From Lysinibacillus sphaericus (GTDB taxonomy: Bacteria; Bacillota; Bacilli; Bacillales_A; Planococcaceae), in NCBI RefSeq assembly GCF_002982115.1, contig NZ_CP019980.1, forward strand, positions 3,356,001 to 3,420,000: 64,000 nucleotides of DNA, in the 5' to 3' direction. Below the pieces are notes generated by a model. The model saw only the letters and a list, made by a program, of their open reading frames with translations. It had not been told where the DNA came from and ran no database searches. Positions 20,012-29,403 of the stretch are shown in pieces. How positions within the stretch are numbered: position 1 is the stretch's first letter; every line of letters begins with the position of its first letter. A program made the translations under genes and the position numbers.

Positions 20012-20467
20012 TCAACGTGATAACGATTGTTTAATGTTCTTATGTAGAAAGATGATTCTTTCTATTTCTTGAAAACCATTTTTTTTATAAAATTCTTCGG
20101 CAGGTATCCCTCTATCTGTCAGCAGTACAATGTTATTTATTTTGTTATTATCGAGTTCTTTAATTAAATGATTTAACAGCGCTCTTCCAATTCCCTTATT
20201 CTGCTGTTGTTGTTTTACGTACATTTCATTAATAAAGAATTCATCTCCGCTCCACCAAACTCTATTGACTCCTAAAATACAGCCTAAAATCTCGTCATTT
20301 TCTATTGCTAAAACTCCTAAGAATCCAGGTGTCTGATAAAAATCTAATAAATATTTTTTAGCTTGCGAAAATGTCCATTTATCATTCCAAGGCGCATCAT
20401 TAAATACTTCAATAAATGTTTCGGTACATTTACTTAAATCCTCTTCCACTAATAATTTATATTCCAT
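20012..20467 (-). CDS. GNAT acetyltransferase
   Basis: 151 aa from ATG 20467, which follows AAAGGGGTGG. A longer in-frame reading from 20596 lacks a ribosome site. Motif A is in INEMYVKQQQQNKGIGRALL (QNKGIG binds CoA pyrophosphate), followed by IVLLTDRGIPAEEFYKKNGF. Many relatives are annotated as aminoglycoside or unspecified acetyltransferases; substrate not inferable. Confidence 0.83.
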   Translation of the reverse strand: MEYKLLVEEDLSKCTETFIEVFNDAPWNDKWTFSQAKKYLLDFYQTPGFLGVLAIENDEILGCILGVNRVWWSGDEFFINEMYVKQQQQNKGIGRALLNHLIKELDNNKINNIVLLTDRGIPAEEFYKKNGFQEIERIIFLHKNIKQSLSR

Positions 20468-20639
20468 TACAACCACCCCTTTATTTAACATATAAATGCA
20501 ATTATAACATTTATTATTAATCCTTTGTTTCACTGTAATTACCTGAAGAAACTCTGCGTAGCTGCCTTTTGCCTTGAAGTAATTATCAATTTGCATAGTT
20601 AGTATTTCTCTTAAACTATACCTCCAATTATGACAATAA

Positions 20640-20673
20640 AAATACAGCCTTTTCTATGTGAAAGACTGTATTT
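20640..20673 (-). terminator. Terminator after the glutamine amidotransferase gene
   Basis: Hairpin AAATACAGTCTTT / AAAGGCTGTATTT region (minus sense, one mismatch) followed by TTATTG. Lies beyond the stop at 20720. Confidence 0.6.
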
Positions 20674-20719
20674 AAAGGCTAAACTATTAAATTTTCGTTT
20701 GGTTTCTTAGCTGTCATCC

Positions 20720-21442
20720 CTATGCTTCTCTTTTATATAGCATGCTCGCTTTAACGAAAGCTGAAAAAAGTTTTTGTGCAGCAATATCTCCTACAATTGC
20801 CTGTTCTTCTGGGTGCCACTGAACTGCTAGACAAAACGGAAACTCTTCATGGACCACCGCTTCGACTAGACCATCACTAGATTTTGCTGCAACGACTAGC
20901 TTCTCTGCTAAAACATTTACTGCTTGATGATGAAAGGAATTAACAGCAATTTTTTCTTCTTCAATAATTGTTTTTAACAATGTATGAGGTGTTATGTGAA
21001 CATAATGCGTTGCGACGCCACGAGCTGCTTGTTGTGCATGTTTTAACAGTTTACTACTATGATATTCACTATCAACATCTTGGTATAATGTTCCACCTAA
21101 TGCAACATTGAGCATTTGAATACCACGGCAAATACCGAATATCGGCATTTTCCTTGTAAAGGCTGCATTAAGTAAGGCCAGTTCCACCTTGTCTCTCTCC
21201 GGGTGTATCTTTCCTAGCCTTGGTAAAGGTTCAGCACCAAATTCAAATGGATGAACATCGTGCCCACCCGATAAAAGTAAACCATCCGTTAACGATAGAA
21301 TTTGTGCCGCATCTTCCTCTACCCCCAGCGGAATAATAAATGGGATCCCTCCAGCCTCAATAATGCTTTCGCTATAGGCTACATTTAATCTCGATGATAA
21401 ATCATCTTCCGCAAACGCCGTTATACCTATAATTGGTTTCAT
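20720..21442 (-). CDS. Class I glutamine amidotransferase-like hydrolase (peptidase C26, PuuD-like)
   Basis: 240 aa. The triad is present: nucleophile C in IFGICRGIQML, H and E in VQWHPEEQ; GLLLSGGHDVHP is the oxyanion region. The family includes gamma-glutamyl-GABA hydrolase (putrescine catabolism) and gamma-glutamyl peptidases. No putrescine genes adjoin, so the substrate is open. AAGGAGGGAG precedes the ATG. It follows the prepilin peptidase by 12 bp. Confidence 0.85.
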   Translation of the reverse strand: MKPIIGITAFAEDDLSSRLNVAYSESIIEAGGIPFIIPLGVEEDAAQILSLTDGLLLSGGHDVHPFEFGAEPLPRLGKIHPERDKVELALLNAAFTRKMPIFGICRGIQMLNVALGGTLYQDVDSEYHSSKLLKHAQQAARGVATHYVHITPHTLLKTIIEEEKIAVNSFHHQAVNVLAEKLVVAAKSSDGLVEAVVHEEFPFCLAVQWHPEEQAIVGDIAAQKLFSAFVKASMLYKREA

Positions 21443-21454
21443 CTATCTCCCTCC

Positions 21455-22207
21455 TTACCATAATCCTACATACCACTGTATTATGACATTTCCATAGAAA
21501 TACACTATGACCGCTGCTAGTGCGATGGCAGGGCCAAATGGAATCGCTGTTTTTCTACCTTGCTGGCGCACTTGCAGCACAATCATTCCAGCAACCATTC
21601 CAATAACGGCTGCTATAAATAATGTCAATAGTGTGTGGATTGTACCTAATACAAGGCCGAGTAAAAAGAATAATTTTATGTCGCCACCACCAATTCCACC
21701 ACGCGACACAACTGCGATACTATATACTACGCCAAAGCCAACGACAGCACCTACAATACTATCCCACCAAGGCGTCAAAGGCGCTAGCATACGCCCAATC
21801 ACTAATAATGGCAAAAAGCACAATAGCACTTTATCTGGTATAAGCATATAGGTAATATCCGATACAACCACAATCACCAATAATGAAATCAATAATAATG
21901 CCACGATAAATTGTTCACTAAATCCATATTGCCAATATGAAAAGGCAAATAATATCCCGGTCAGCAGCTCGATGAATGGATAAATCCATGCAGTTTTTTG
22001 CCCGCAGCTACGACATTTGCCTCCTAAAAATATATAGGACAATACAGGTATTAAATCTATTGCCGTCAATTGCCTCTGACAGGTCGTACAGTGCGATGGT
22101 GGTTGGATTATCGACTCCTTCATCGGCACACGTAAACCTACCACATTAAAAAACGAACCAAATACAAGTCCAAATACGAATACAAGTATTGTATAAGCCA
22201 TTTCCAT
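21455..22207 (-). CDS. Type IV prepilin peptidase (ComC/PilD-like)
   Basis: 250 aa, polytopic. Cleaves and usually N-methylates prepilin-like proteins such as competence pseudopilins. Has the N-terminal cytoplasmic zinc region with two CxxC pairs (CTTCQRQ, CRSCGQK) and the aspartyl protease residues in VVSDITYMLIPD and GGIGGGDIKLFFLLG. Full length for the family. No pilin genes adjoin. Confidence 0.93.
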   Translation of the reverse strand: MEMAYTILVFVFGLVFGSFFNVVGLRVPMKESIIQPPSHCTTCQRQLTAIDLIPVLSYIFLGGKCRSCGQKTAWIYPFIELLTGILFAFSYWQYGFSEQFIVALLLISLLVIVVVSDITYMLIPDKVLLCFLPLLVIGRMLAPLTPWWDSIVGAVVGFGVVYSIAVVSRGGIGGGDIKLFFLLGLVLGTIHTLLTLFIAAVIGMVAGMIVLQVRQQGRKTAIPFGPAIALAAVIVYFYGNVIIQWYVGLW

Positions 22208-22456
22208 TTTTCTTACCCCCTAAACTAACATAGTGCTTATACTTGTTGTCCTTTATAATAAGGTTGTGACCTCGACGGTCGTGGTAATAGTAGACTCTAC
22301 ATTCTGCTAATGTTTCTAGTTTGATTTCATTATTGGTGAATGATAATTATAAAATTCTACAGCCGCTATGCGTGTTCCTGTCACCACTTTATTGACAATA
22401 ATACTTTCAAAGAGCACGTATTTGAGTGGCTTTTTTACGCCAAAACAAATTTACCG

Positions 22457-22501
22457 TAAAATAAAAGACCATTTACTAGTCACACTAGTAAACAGTCTTT
22501 A
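22457..22501 (-). terminator. Terminator after the DUF2339 gene
   Basis: Two-part stem: AAAGAC / GTCTTT outside and TTACTAGT / ACTAGTAA inside with a short loop, followed on the minus strand by TTTTATTTT. Confidence 0.75.
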
Positions 22502-22504
22502 TTT

Positions 22505-24595
22505 TTATTTCCTCAACAATCGGCCCGACAGTAGCATGCCGATGCCACCAATTGAGATGAAAAGTATTGCGCGTATTAATAAATCGAGTGCGGATAAGTC
22601 GAAGAATATCAGCTTTATAAAGGCGATGGCTAATATGATAAAGCCGGAAAGTCGCAGTATTCGTAAGTGCCGCACTGCGCCAAGCCAAAGTGATAGGCTT
22701 GCCGTGAGAAAGAGCGTAATTGTTGTTAGTGCAATGCTAAGCTTCCAATCTAGTAAGTCGTTATAAGCGAGTTGTGACACAAGACCACATACTGCTAGCA
22801 TCGCACTTACTACACCTATACTAACAATGGCATCTAAAAATTTCGGCATATAGTCTTGATAGATTCGATAAATACGTCCCTTCATGAGCAAATCCAGGAT
22901 GATAGCCTTAATCGTAGCAATGAAGGTTAACCGTGTCATAATATTGAGCCATTCAATCCCCTGTATATTAGAAGGAATAACGTTTAACATAAATGTAAAT
23001 AACAAGAATAACACAGTCAGCACTGGCGTTAATGCCCGCCCTTTAAATGTTACTGGTAGAAACAGTGACACTACAAACAACAATACAATGCTGATACTCA
23101 TTAGATGTGGGGTATTACTAGCACTTACAATATAAACACTATCCAGCTTGCCTATATAGGCGATAAAGTAACTAGCTGTAATAACTGCTATTATATCAAG
23201 CACATATAAATCTTTCATCCATTTCTCAAAGGCATTTAATGTTTCTTTACGACGTAATGCATACATATAAATAACGAAGAGATATACCCCTGGCATCAAT
23301 AAAGCGATATGTTCTATACTAAAAAATGGGGTTGGCTCGTGTATGATAAAGCTCATCATAAGTGCAATGACAAACCCTATTGAACTGACAACCTTCATCA
23401 TACTTGCTCGTAGTCGTAAGCTCATCATAACGCCTGCAAATAGTATGAATGGAAGAAGTAAATCATCCACTTTTTCTGGTATATTCATAATCAACAGCGT
23501 ATTACAAAGTGTAATAAATGCGAGTGTTACGGCACTATCAAATGCCTCCTGCCATTTTTGCTTATAGCCATAACCCGCTATAACTATAAATAACATACAT
23601 AAACCGAACAGTAGGAGCTCTTTATAATCAAGTGGACTACTTATCAAGTTCATCATTAGTAAACTAAAGATCCCTAAACTAAATTGCAGTCCAACATAAA
23701 TATGCTTCCACTTCGATTCAACATTATACAAGCGACACCAACTCGTGTAGAAAATAGCGAGTGTCATGAACAAACCTAAGGCAAACATTCCTTGATTATC
23801 ATTATTCATAAAGGCGACAATACTAATTGCCAAAATTGAGAAAAAAGTAGCGACATAAAGCGCAATTTTTTGTTTATGTTGAAGAATAACAAATTGCAAC
23901 ATTGTAAATAAGACAATGACAAAGAATAATATAATGTATGCGCTAAAATCCATGTATTCTAGTAAATAAGGTAATAACAATGAGGTAAAACTGACAAATA
24001 AAGTAAGTACCTCATTTTTCTTTAGATAGCTGATTGCTATGCCATAGCCAATGAATAGGATGGCAATAAACAATGCTAATGTTAAGCCCAATACATCGTA
24101 TAGCATAGCACCAGCAGCAGTAGTTAAAATACCTACGATAAATGCCCCCCCATATAAGGAAATGGTTACGGCTGATGACCCTAGCTTTTTACGTTCTGCT
24201 ACATATGCTATGGTTGCTAATGCGATGGATAATAAATAAGCGAGGATGATTTTTACCTCGTTTGATAAGTAGCCATAATCACTAACTAGTTTTAGCCCCC
24301 ATAACACACCCAATACTAAAATAACCATAAATACTTTCGGAAGCGCCCACATAATTTGCTCTTCGATTGAACGCCCTTGTTGTACATTTGTTTTTGCTGT
24401 TGGTATTGGTGAAGTTGGTGGTGTTGGCTTAGCTTTTGCGATTGGTAAGGCAGATTGGCCAGTGATGGATTTGTTGATGTTTTGTATCGTAGTCTTTTCT
24501 TGTGACTGTTGGTGCTTTAACTCATCCATTTCCCGCCGTAACGCTACCATCTCTTTTTCTAGCTTAGCAATTCGCTGCTCCATTTCTAGCGACAA
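22505..24595 (-). CDS. Large polytopic membrane protein (DUF2339)
   Basis: 696 aa. An N-terminal coiled coil (about 1-35, EMEQRIAKLEKEMVALRREM in part) and a Pro/Thr-rich linker precede some 20 closely spaced hydrophobic helices from residue 85 to the end. Matches the DUF2339 layout; function unknown. The start is read as TTG 24595, 8-9 nt after AAGGGGG; the first in-frame ATG (24583) is too far from that site. Confidence 0.8.
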   Translation of the reverse strand: MSLEMEQRIAKLEKEMVALRREMDELKHQQSQEKTTIQNINKSITGQSALPIAKAKPTPPTSPIPTAKTNVQQGRSIEEQIMWALPKVFMVILVLGVLWGLKLVSDYGYLSNEVKIILAYLLSIALATIAYVAERKKLGSSAVTISLYGGAFIVGILTTAAGAMLYDVLGLTLALFIAILFIGYGIAISYLKKNEVLTLFVSFTSLLLPYLLEYMDFSAYIILFFVIVLFTMLQFVILQHKQKIALYVATFFSILAISIVAFMNNDNQGMFALGLFMTLAIFYTSWCRLYNVESKWKHIYVGLQFSLGIFSLLMMNLISSPLDYKELLLFGLCMLFIVIAGYGYKQKWQEAFDSAVTLAFITLCNTLLIMNIPEKVDDLLLPFILFAGVMMSLRLRASMMKVVSSIGFVIALMMSFIIHEPTPFFSIEHIALLMPGVYLFVIYMYALRRKETLNAFEKWMKDLYVLDIIAVITASYFIAYIGKLDSVYIVSASNTPHLMSISIVLLFVVSLFLPVTFKGRALTPVLTVLFLLFTFMLNVIPSNIQGIEWLNIMTRLTFIATIKAIILDLLMKGRIYRIYQDYMPKFLDAIVSIGVVSAMLAVCGLVSQLAYNDLLDWKLSIALTTITLFLTASLSLWLGAVRHLRILRLSGFIILAIAFIKLIFFDLSALDLLIRAILFISIGGIGMLLSGRLLRK

Positions 24596-24686
24596 TTCAT
24601 CATCCCCCTTAGCGATTAGAATTTTCTTACATTATACCACATTCACTTTTATTGTAAAATTACACTTTTTATACATATCATAAATT

Positions 24687-24938
24687 TTATCGAGGTTTTC
24701 GATACATTAAGGCACGTTCACTATCACTGGTACCGCTCGTAGTCGGATCGACAACAACCCCCATTAAAACAAGAATCGATAATACTGTATTTAAAATGGA
24801 CGTTAGTTGCTCACTCATTGCACTTGTTAAATCATAACCAAACAAGGCGCCCACTTGTTGAGCGAGTAGTAACAGCATGGAAAATAAAGCTAATAAAAAC
24901 GGCTTATGCATGAATCGAATCTTCCAGTTAATTCTCAT
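24687..24938 (-). CDS. Holin-like protein (phage phiLC3 type)
   Basis: 83 aa with two hydrophobic segments (about 13-30 and 45-62) and a charged C terminus. The pattern NWKIRFMHKPFLLALFSMLLLLAQQ (in part) and VLSILVLMGVVVDPTTSGTSDS (in part) is that of phiLC3-family holins, which permeabilise the membrane for an endolysin. No endolysin or other phage gene adjoins, so this is an orphan copy. GGAGGTGAG precedes the ATG. Confidence 0.8.
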   Translation of the reverse strand: MRINWKIRFMHKPFLLALFSMLLLLAQQVGALFGYDLTSAMSEQLTSILNTVLSILVLMGVVVDPTTSGTSDSERALMYRKPR

Positions 24939-25070
24939 AAATGCTCACCTCCCCCCTCCTCACCACAGTATATGCACCACGTCACTTGACACATATGCAA
25001 AAATATAGCTTTAGCAAGGAATAAATAAATGCTTCCTCCTAAATTATCGTTACACTTTCTATCAATACTA

Positions 25071-25133
25071 GGCGCTAATGAATCAATGATTTACATGGGT
25101 TAATCGGGGATTTACATCGACTTATCAGCGCTT
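25071..25133. repeat. Small inverted-repeat element with internal direct repeats
   Basis: Outer arms GGCGCTAATGAAT and ACTTATCAGCGCT are imperfect inverted copies. Between them GATTTACATGGGTTAATC and GATTTACATCGACTTATC are imperfect direct repeats. Lies in the 270-bp gap between the holin-like gene and the 33-codon ORF; could be regulatory or a degraded repeat. Confidence 0.4.
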
Positions 25134-25208
25134 ACAACCTTTTCTATGAACTAAAAGTTACAACTTCACATACTATAGAAAGGAACGATTTGATAAAGGG
25201 GATGTCAA

Positions 25209-25310
25209 ATGTCTTGTAGGGAAAGACCCGATGTGTGGGACGAAGATGGAAGAGATATTGAGCGTTGGGAAAATGACGGTGGTCGAAGTAATTTTACTAG
25301 ATACTTCTAA
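25209..25310 (+). CDS. 33-aa highly charged peptide ORF, unknown
   Basis: ATG 25209 to TAA 25310, with AAAGGGG 7 nt upstream. The peptide begins MSCRERPDVWDEDGRD and ends GGRSNFTRYF; it is rich in Asp, Glu and Arg, with two Trp and one Cys, and no membrane segment. It is the only plus-strand gene at the edge of the biosynthetic island and has a terminator just downstream. Not recognised. Confidence 0.45.
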   Translation: MSCRERPDVWDEDGRDIERWENDGGRSNFTRYF

Positions 25311-25347
25311 GCGGCTATATAACGGTTTCCAAAAAATCTGTAAAAAA

Positions 25348-25381
25348 GCAGGCTGTCCTCTAAATAACTAGGACAGCCCGC
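25348..25381 (-). terminator. Terminator closing the biosynthetic island
   Basis: Hairpin with arms GCAGGCTGTCCT / AGGACAGCCCGC (one bulge) and a 10-nt loop. The minus-strand tail is TTTTTTAC, right after the PPTase stop. It also serves the convergent 33-codon ORF. Confidence 0.88.
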
Positions 25382-25387
25382 TGAACA

Positions 25388-26068
25388 TTACCATATATCA
25401 AGATGGTCAAAAGAAACAATGGAAATCGGTTCTTTCGATAACTGCTTGGAACACAAGGCAACGATATGACAATCATCTAAATCAAACAATTGAAAGCTAT
25501 ACTTTTGTGACAGTTGGTTGCTTTCATACAGTTGTATTGTTTCGGGTTGAATGCAAAACGAAAAAGAATCAAGTGGAATAGTCAATCCTTTTCCCTCAGC
25601 CTTTACATAACTTTCTTTCAATGTCCAAAGTTTATAAAAATACTGTATTTGTTTGTCTTTTGGTTGACTTAAAATATCTTGATACTCACTGCTTGTAAAA
25701 TAGGCTTTTGCAATGTCCATCTCTATCATTGCTACTTGTTCTATATCTATTCCAATAGGCGTATCACTTACTGCACATACAACCCAGTCACCTGAATGCG
25801 CCAAATTAAAATGAATATGGTCGAAATTTTGAAGATTAGGCTTACCATATTCATTGATAGTGAAATGAATATGGTCATTTGTCATGCCAAAGTCCCTCTT
25901 CAAAGAATGACGCAGAAGAACTTCTGCCAATATAGAGCGCTTTTTATCTTCATCAAAGTGAAATTTACTTACTTTTTCTTTTCTTTCAGCAGATATCCTT
26001 AGCTCAAATTGTTGGAAAATATCTTGATACGCTTTTTCTGTTATTTTTATTGCATATTTATATATCAT
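25388..26068 (-). CDS. 4'-phosphopantetheinyl transferase, Sfp type
   Basis: 226 aa, the Sfp size. Transfers phosphopantetheine from CoA to the serine of carrier domains. Motifs: NLAHSGDWVVCA, the Mg-binding GIDIEQ, and FYKLWTLKESYVKAEGKGL (W-x-x-K-E). As last gene of the island it should activate the eight carrier domains upstream. The upstream gap to the ABC ATPase is 88 bp. Confidence 0.95.
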   Translation of the reverse strand: MIYKYAIKITEKAYQDIFQQFELRISAERKEKVSKFHFDEDKKRSILAEVLLRHSLKRDFGMTNDHIHFTINEYGKPNLQNFDHIHFNLAHSGDWVVCAVSDTPIGIDIEQVAMIEMDIAKAYFTSSEYQDILSQPKDKQIQYFYKLWTLKESYVKAEGKGLTIPLDSFSFCIQPETIQLYESNQLSQKYSFQLFDLDDCHIVALCSKQLSKEPISIVSFDHLDIW

Positions 26069-26156
26069 TATTGTGCTCCATATAAATTTTAATACTGCTA
26101 GTCTTTGGATTTCACTTTATAGTATAATTTTGCAACAAGAAATACAAAAGCGTAAA

Positions 26157-26960
26157 TTACTTGGCCATTCTCTCTTCATCCTTGTTGCTATAAGTATCGG
26201 TACTTTCCACTATCCATTTCATAATGCTTTCTTCTCTTTCCTTAATATTGTCAACCTTCGCATCAAATTTATTCATTTTCTTAGAAGCGACAATTTTTCC
26301 ATCTACCATAAATAGAACTCTTTCAGTTTTTGCAGCAACTTTTGCATCATGTGTTACCAGCATAACTGTTGTTCCTTTTTTATTGATTTCTGTTAAAAGT
26401 GACATAATCTCTGTCGCAGATTTAGAATCTAATGCGCCTGTCGGTTCATCTCCAAATATAATATCTGGATCATTAATTAATGCCCTACATATCGCGACCC
26501 TTTGTAACTGGCCCCCTGAAGCTTGATTAATATTATTATTTTCAAGCGCTGCAATTCCAGTCATCTCTAGTAATTTTTTTGCTCTTTTATACACTTTAGT
26601 TTTATCTGCATCTTTGGATACAAGCGCAGGGAACATAACATTATCAATTAACGAGAGGTTTTTTAAAAGATTTATATTTTGGAATATAAAACCCATATTA
26701 TTTAAGCGGATCTTCGCTAGATTTTCTTCTTTTAGTTTGCCAATCTCATTCCCTTTAAAAAGTACATCGCCAGAAGAAATTCGGTCCATACCACTTACAT
26801 TATATAAAAGTGTTGATTTTCCACTGCCTGATGGGCCCATTACGGCTACAAATTCGCCCTCTTTAATTTCTAGATTTACATCTTTTAAAATATGCAGTTC
26901 ATTATTTTTTCCTAATTCTACTATTTTGTTAATTCTTGTCGCCTCTAAAATATTATTCAT
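26157..26960 (-). CDS. ABC transporter ATP-binding protein (MacB/FtsE-like)
   Basis: 267 aa. Walker A GPSGSGKST, signature QASGGQLQRVAICRAL, Walker B DIIFGDEPTGALDSKS and H-loop LVTHDAKV are all intact. The type pairs with FtsX-like permeases in peptide-antibiotic export or sensing (Bce/Mac class). It follows the permease gene by 33 bp with GGAGG upstream. Likely role: self-protection against, or export of, the cluster product (inference). Confidence 0.93.
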   Translation of the reverse strand: MNNILEATRINKIVELGKNNELHILKDVNLEIKEGEFVAVMGPSGSGKSTLLYNVSGMDRISSGDVLFKGNEIGKLKEENLAKIRLNNMGFIFQNINLLKNLSLIDNVMFPALVSKDADKTKVYKRAKKLLEMTGIAALENNNINQASGGQLQRVAICRALINDPDIIFGDEPTGALDSKSATEIMSLLTEINKKGTTVMLVTHDAKVAAKTERVLFMVDGKIVASKKMNKFDAKVDNIKEREESIMKWIVESTDTYSNKDEERMAK

Positions 26961-26993
26961 ATCTATTCCTCCATTGCATCGTCTTTCTACTTC

Positions 26994-29348
26994 TTAACCC
27001 TTTAAAATAACAGATAAATCATCTTTTACAGTTACTTTACAGCACACAGATATCGTAATACCAACTACTACAATTAATGCTAAAGGACATAGTAGCCAAG
27101 TCTGCCATGCAACGTTTACTAACTCTATTTTCGCAGCGCCCATAGAAGACATCCCCATACTTACAAGATACTCTCCTAAGTAATTTGAAACTAGTACACC
27201 TAAGAAGATTCCTACTATTAGTACTAGTAGTGTTCCTGCCATATATTGTTGTTTAATATGATTGGCTGTTAGACCCATACTTCGCATAATAGCGATTTGA
27301 GACATATCTTTTGATAATAACATTCTCAGGAATAGGGCTGTAATTAAAACAATAATGATTAATGAAATGGCAATTCCACCGATAACAACCGTACTCATTT
27401 GGCTAATAATATTGCCAAGCGTTTGCTGAGTATATTCTTTAATATCATTGACCTGTGCAGAGGCATATTGACTTTGATAATATTCCATTTTTTCTGGAAT
27501 ATTGACATCTTTAGCCACATCCATGTTCACTATATACCAAAGAATCGCATTTTCGTTTAGTTCAAGACTTGTTGTTGCCTTTGCCGTTTTCCCGCCATTT
27601 GTAATATCTTGATAGATACCACTTACTGTCATCTTCTTTTCTGCTCCAGCAACCTTTACAATTACCGTATCTCCGACTTTTTTATCCAAGCCATCTTTAG
27701 AGGCATTCGCATAAGATAGAGCAATTTCTCCATCCTCTTTCGGCGCATTTCCCTCCAAATAACTTAGTGGAAATACTGAAAAATCACCGGTTTCAATATT
27801 TATATAATCCCATGCACCTTCTGTATTTTTAACTTGAAACGAGCCTGTAATATAAGCTGCGTATTTTTCAATATCTGGATCATTTGCTAACTCTTCTTGC
27901 AATTTTTTATAATCTTCTGTAATCGTATCTGTTTTTCGAAGGTCAATCCTCATATCAGATTTCCCTACACCCATATAAGTAGAGAATTCCGGTGAATTCA
28001 TCGTATTATATACACTTATTGGAAGTATGATAATAAATGTACAGATAACAAATATAACGATAAGTAATCTATATAATTTGAAACGCTTAAATACATCCCT
28101 AATCCCCATATAAATATTGGTACTGAAAAATTTATTTTTTAGCAGGGAGAAGCTGTATTTCTTATTCTTACCGCGTTGCATAATATCTGAACGTAGTGCT
28201 TCTACAGCAGAAATCTTATCAATTCGTTTTAGCACTTTCTTGAAGTACAACGTAATGATGAAATAAACAAATAATGGCGCTATAAGAGAAAGTACATATT
28301 TCAAGTTACCTGATAAATCAGAAGATATGTAAAGTCTCATATTCCCCGTAAACAGATTAACAACTACAAAGGACAGTAAATATCCAACAATACCTGCAAC
28401 TACAGATATAGCTCTATACTTATTAAGATATACCTTTTTAATATCTTTCTTAGAGATTCCGATCGCTTTCATTACACCGATTTCTCTTAAATCCTCATCA
28501 ATCGTTGCTAAGAATGTCAGTCTAATACAAAGCGATGCAATAATAATAAGCAAAATACTAATCAGTATAATAACCATTGCTACAATCGTATCTGACATTG
28601 CATTAAAGATTAAGAATATTTTTCCGCCAACTGTAGGTCCATTTGCTGGAAGACCTGCATCAATATATGCTGTCTGAACAGCTTGAGCATCGCCAGTCTC
28701 ATGTAGTTTGAATTGAATTAAATATTCGCGTTCGCCTACTTGATTGACCAACATTTCATTATAATCAGATTGATTGATAACAAAACGTTTTGACGAAGTA
28801 AGTGAAGAATTCATCTCATAATCTCGGGCATAATCTGAAATGGTAAAGTCCTTTTCATAATCGCCTCTTTTTACCGTAATCGTTTCGCCAACTTTTAAGT
28901 CATATTGCTGCATAAAATAAATAGGAACAGCTACAGTCCCTTCTTTTACGTCCAACTTATTGTTGTTTAGATCCAATATATAGTCAAAACTTTTATTTTG
29001 AACAACAAATGATATGTCCTGTACAGTACCTGCCATTGTATTGTTGTTTCCGAAATGTATATTATTTCCATCTAAAGTGAGAAGAACCATCGTTTCCTGC
29101 ATAGCAATATGTTCACGTTGTTCTTCTGTAAATTTATCAATATCTCGCTGATTATAATCTCCTGCATGCATCTGCGTGATATCGGCTGGGTGTGCTCTTT
29201 CTTGCAGTTCTGACATTGACTGCGTTAAATTTGCAATGATATTTGTTGCACTAGCTCCTAAGATTACTGCCATCGTTATAAAAATAAATATTGTTGCCGT
29301 AACAATTTTCTTTCTGTAGCAATCATTCTTTACCATCTTCAGAAACAA
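26994..29348 (-). CDS. ABC transporter permease, FtsX domains
   Basis: 784 aa. An N-terminal helix, an extracytoplasmic domain (about 45-235), an FtsX helix trio (about 255-385), a further helix near 425-445, a second extracytoplasmic domain (to about 655) and a last FtsX trio (665-775). VMKAIGISKKDIKKVYLNKYRA (in part) and AIMRSMGLTANHIKQQYMAG are the two cytoplasmic coupling motifs. Start is TTG 29348 with GGAGG 7 nt upstream; the first in-frame ATG is 12 nt later. Confidence 0.9.
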   Translation of the reverse strand: MFLKMVKNDCYRKKIVTATIFIFITMAVILGASATNIIANLTQSMSELQERAHPADITQMHAGDYNQRDIDKFTEEQREHIAMQETMVLLTLDGNNIHFGNNNTMAGTVQDISFVVQNKSFDYILDLNNNKLDVKEGTVAVPIYFMQQYDLKVGETITVKRGDYEKDFTISDYARDYEMNSSLTSSKRFVINQSDYNEMLVNQVGEREYLIQFKLHETGDAQAVQTAYIDAGLPANGPTVGGKIFLIFNAMSDTIVAMVIILISILLIIIASLCIRLTFLATIDEDLREIGVMKAIGISKKDIKKVYLNKYRAISVVAGIVGYLLSFVVVNLFTGNMRLYISSDLSGNLKYVLSLIAPLFVYFIITLYFKKVLKRIDKISAVEALRSDIMQRGKNKKYSFSLLKNKFFSTNIYMGIRDVFKRFKLYRLLIVIFVICTFIIILPISVYNTMNSPEFSTYMGVGKSDMRIDLRKTDTITEDYKKLQEELANDPDIEKYAAYITGSFQVKNTEGAWDYINIETGDFSVFPLSYLEGNAPKEDGEIALSYANASKDGLDKKVGDTVIVKVAGAEKKMTVSGIYQDITNGGKTAKATTSLELNENAILWYIVNMDVAKDVNIPEKMEYYQSQYASAQVNDIKEYTQQTLGNIISQMSTVVIGGIAISLIIIVLITALFLRMLLSKDMSQIAIMRSMGLTANHIKQQYMAGTLLVLIVGIFLGVLVSNYLGEYLVSMGMSSMGAAKIELVNVAWQTWLLCPLALIVVVGITISVCCKVTVKDDLSVILKG

Positions 29349-29403
29349 AGCTATTCCTCCTTCATCTAACTACACGACTTTACTATTTATTAAATTTTTA
29401 TTA

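Noticed and set aside
22335-22350. TGATAATTATAAAAT as a Fur box
   Set aside because: Only one half matches the inverted repeat TGATAATNATTATCA and the adjoining gene has no iron link.
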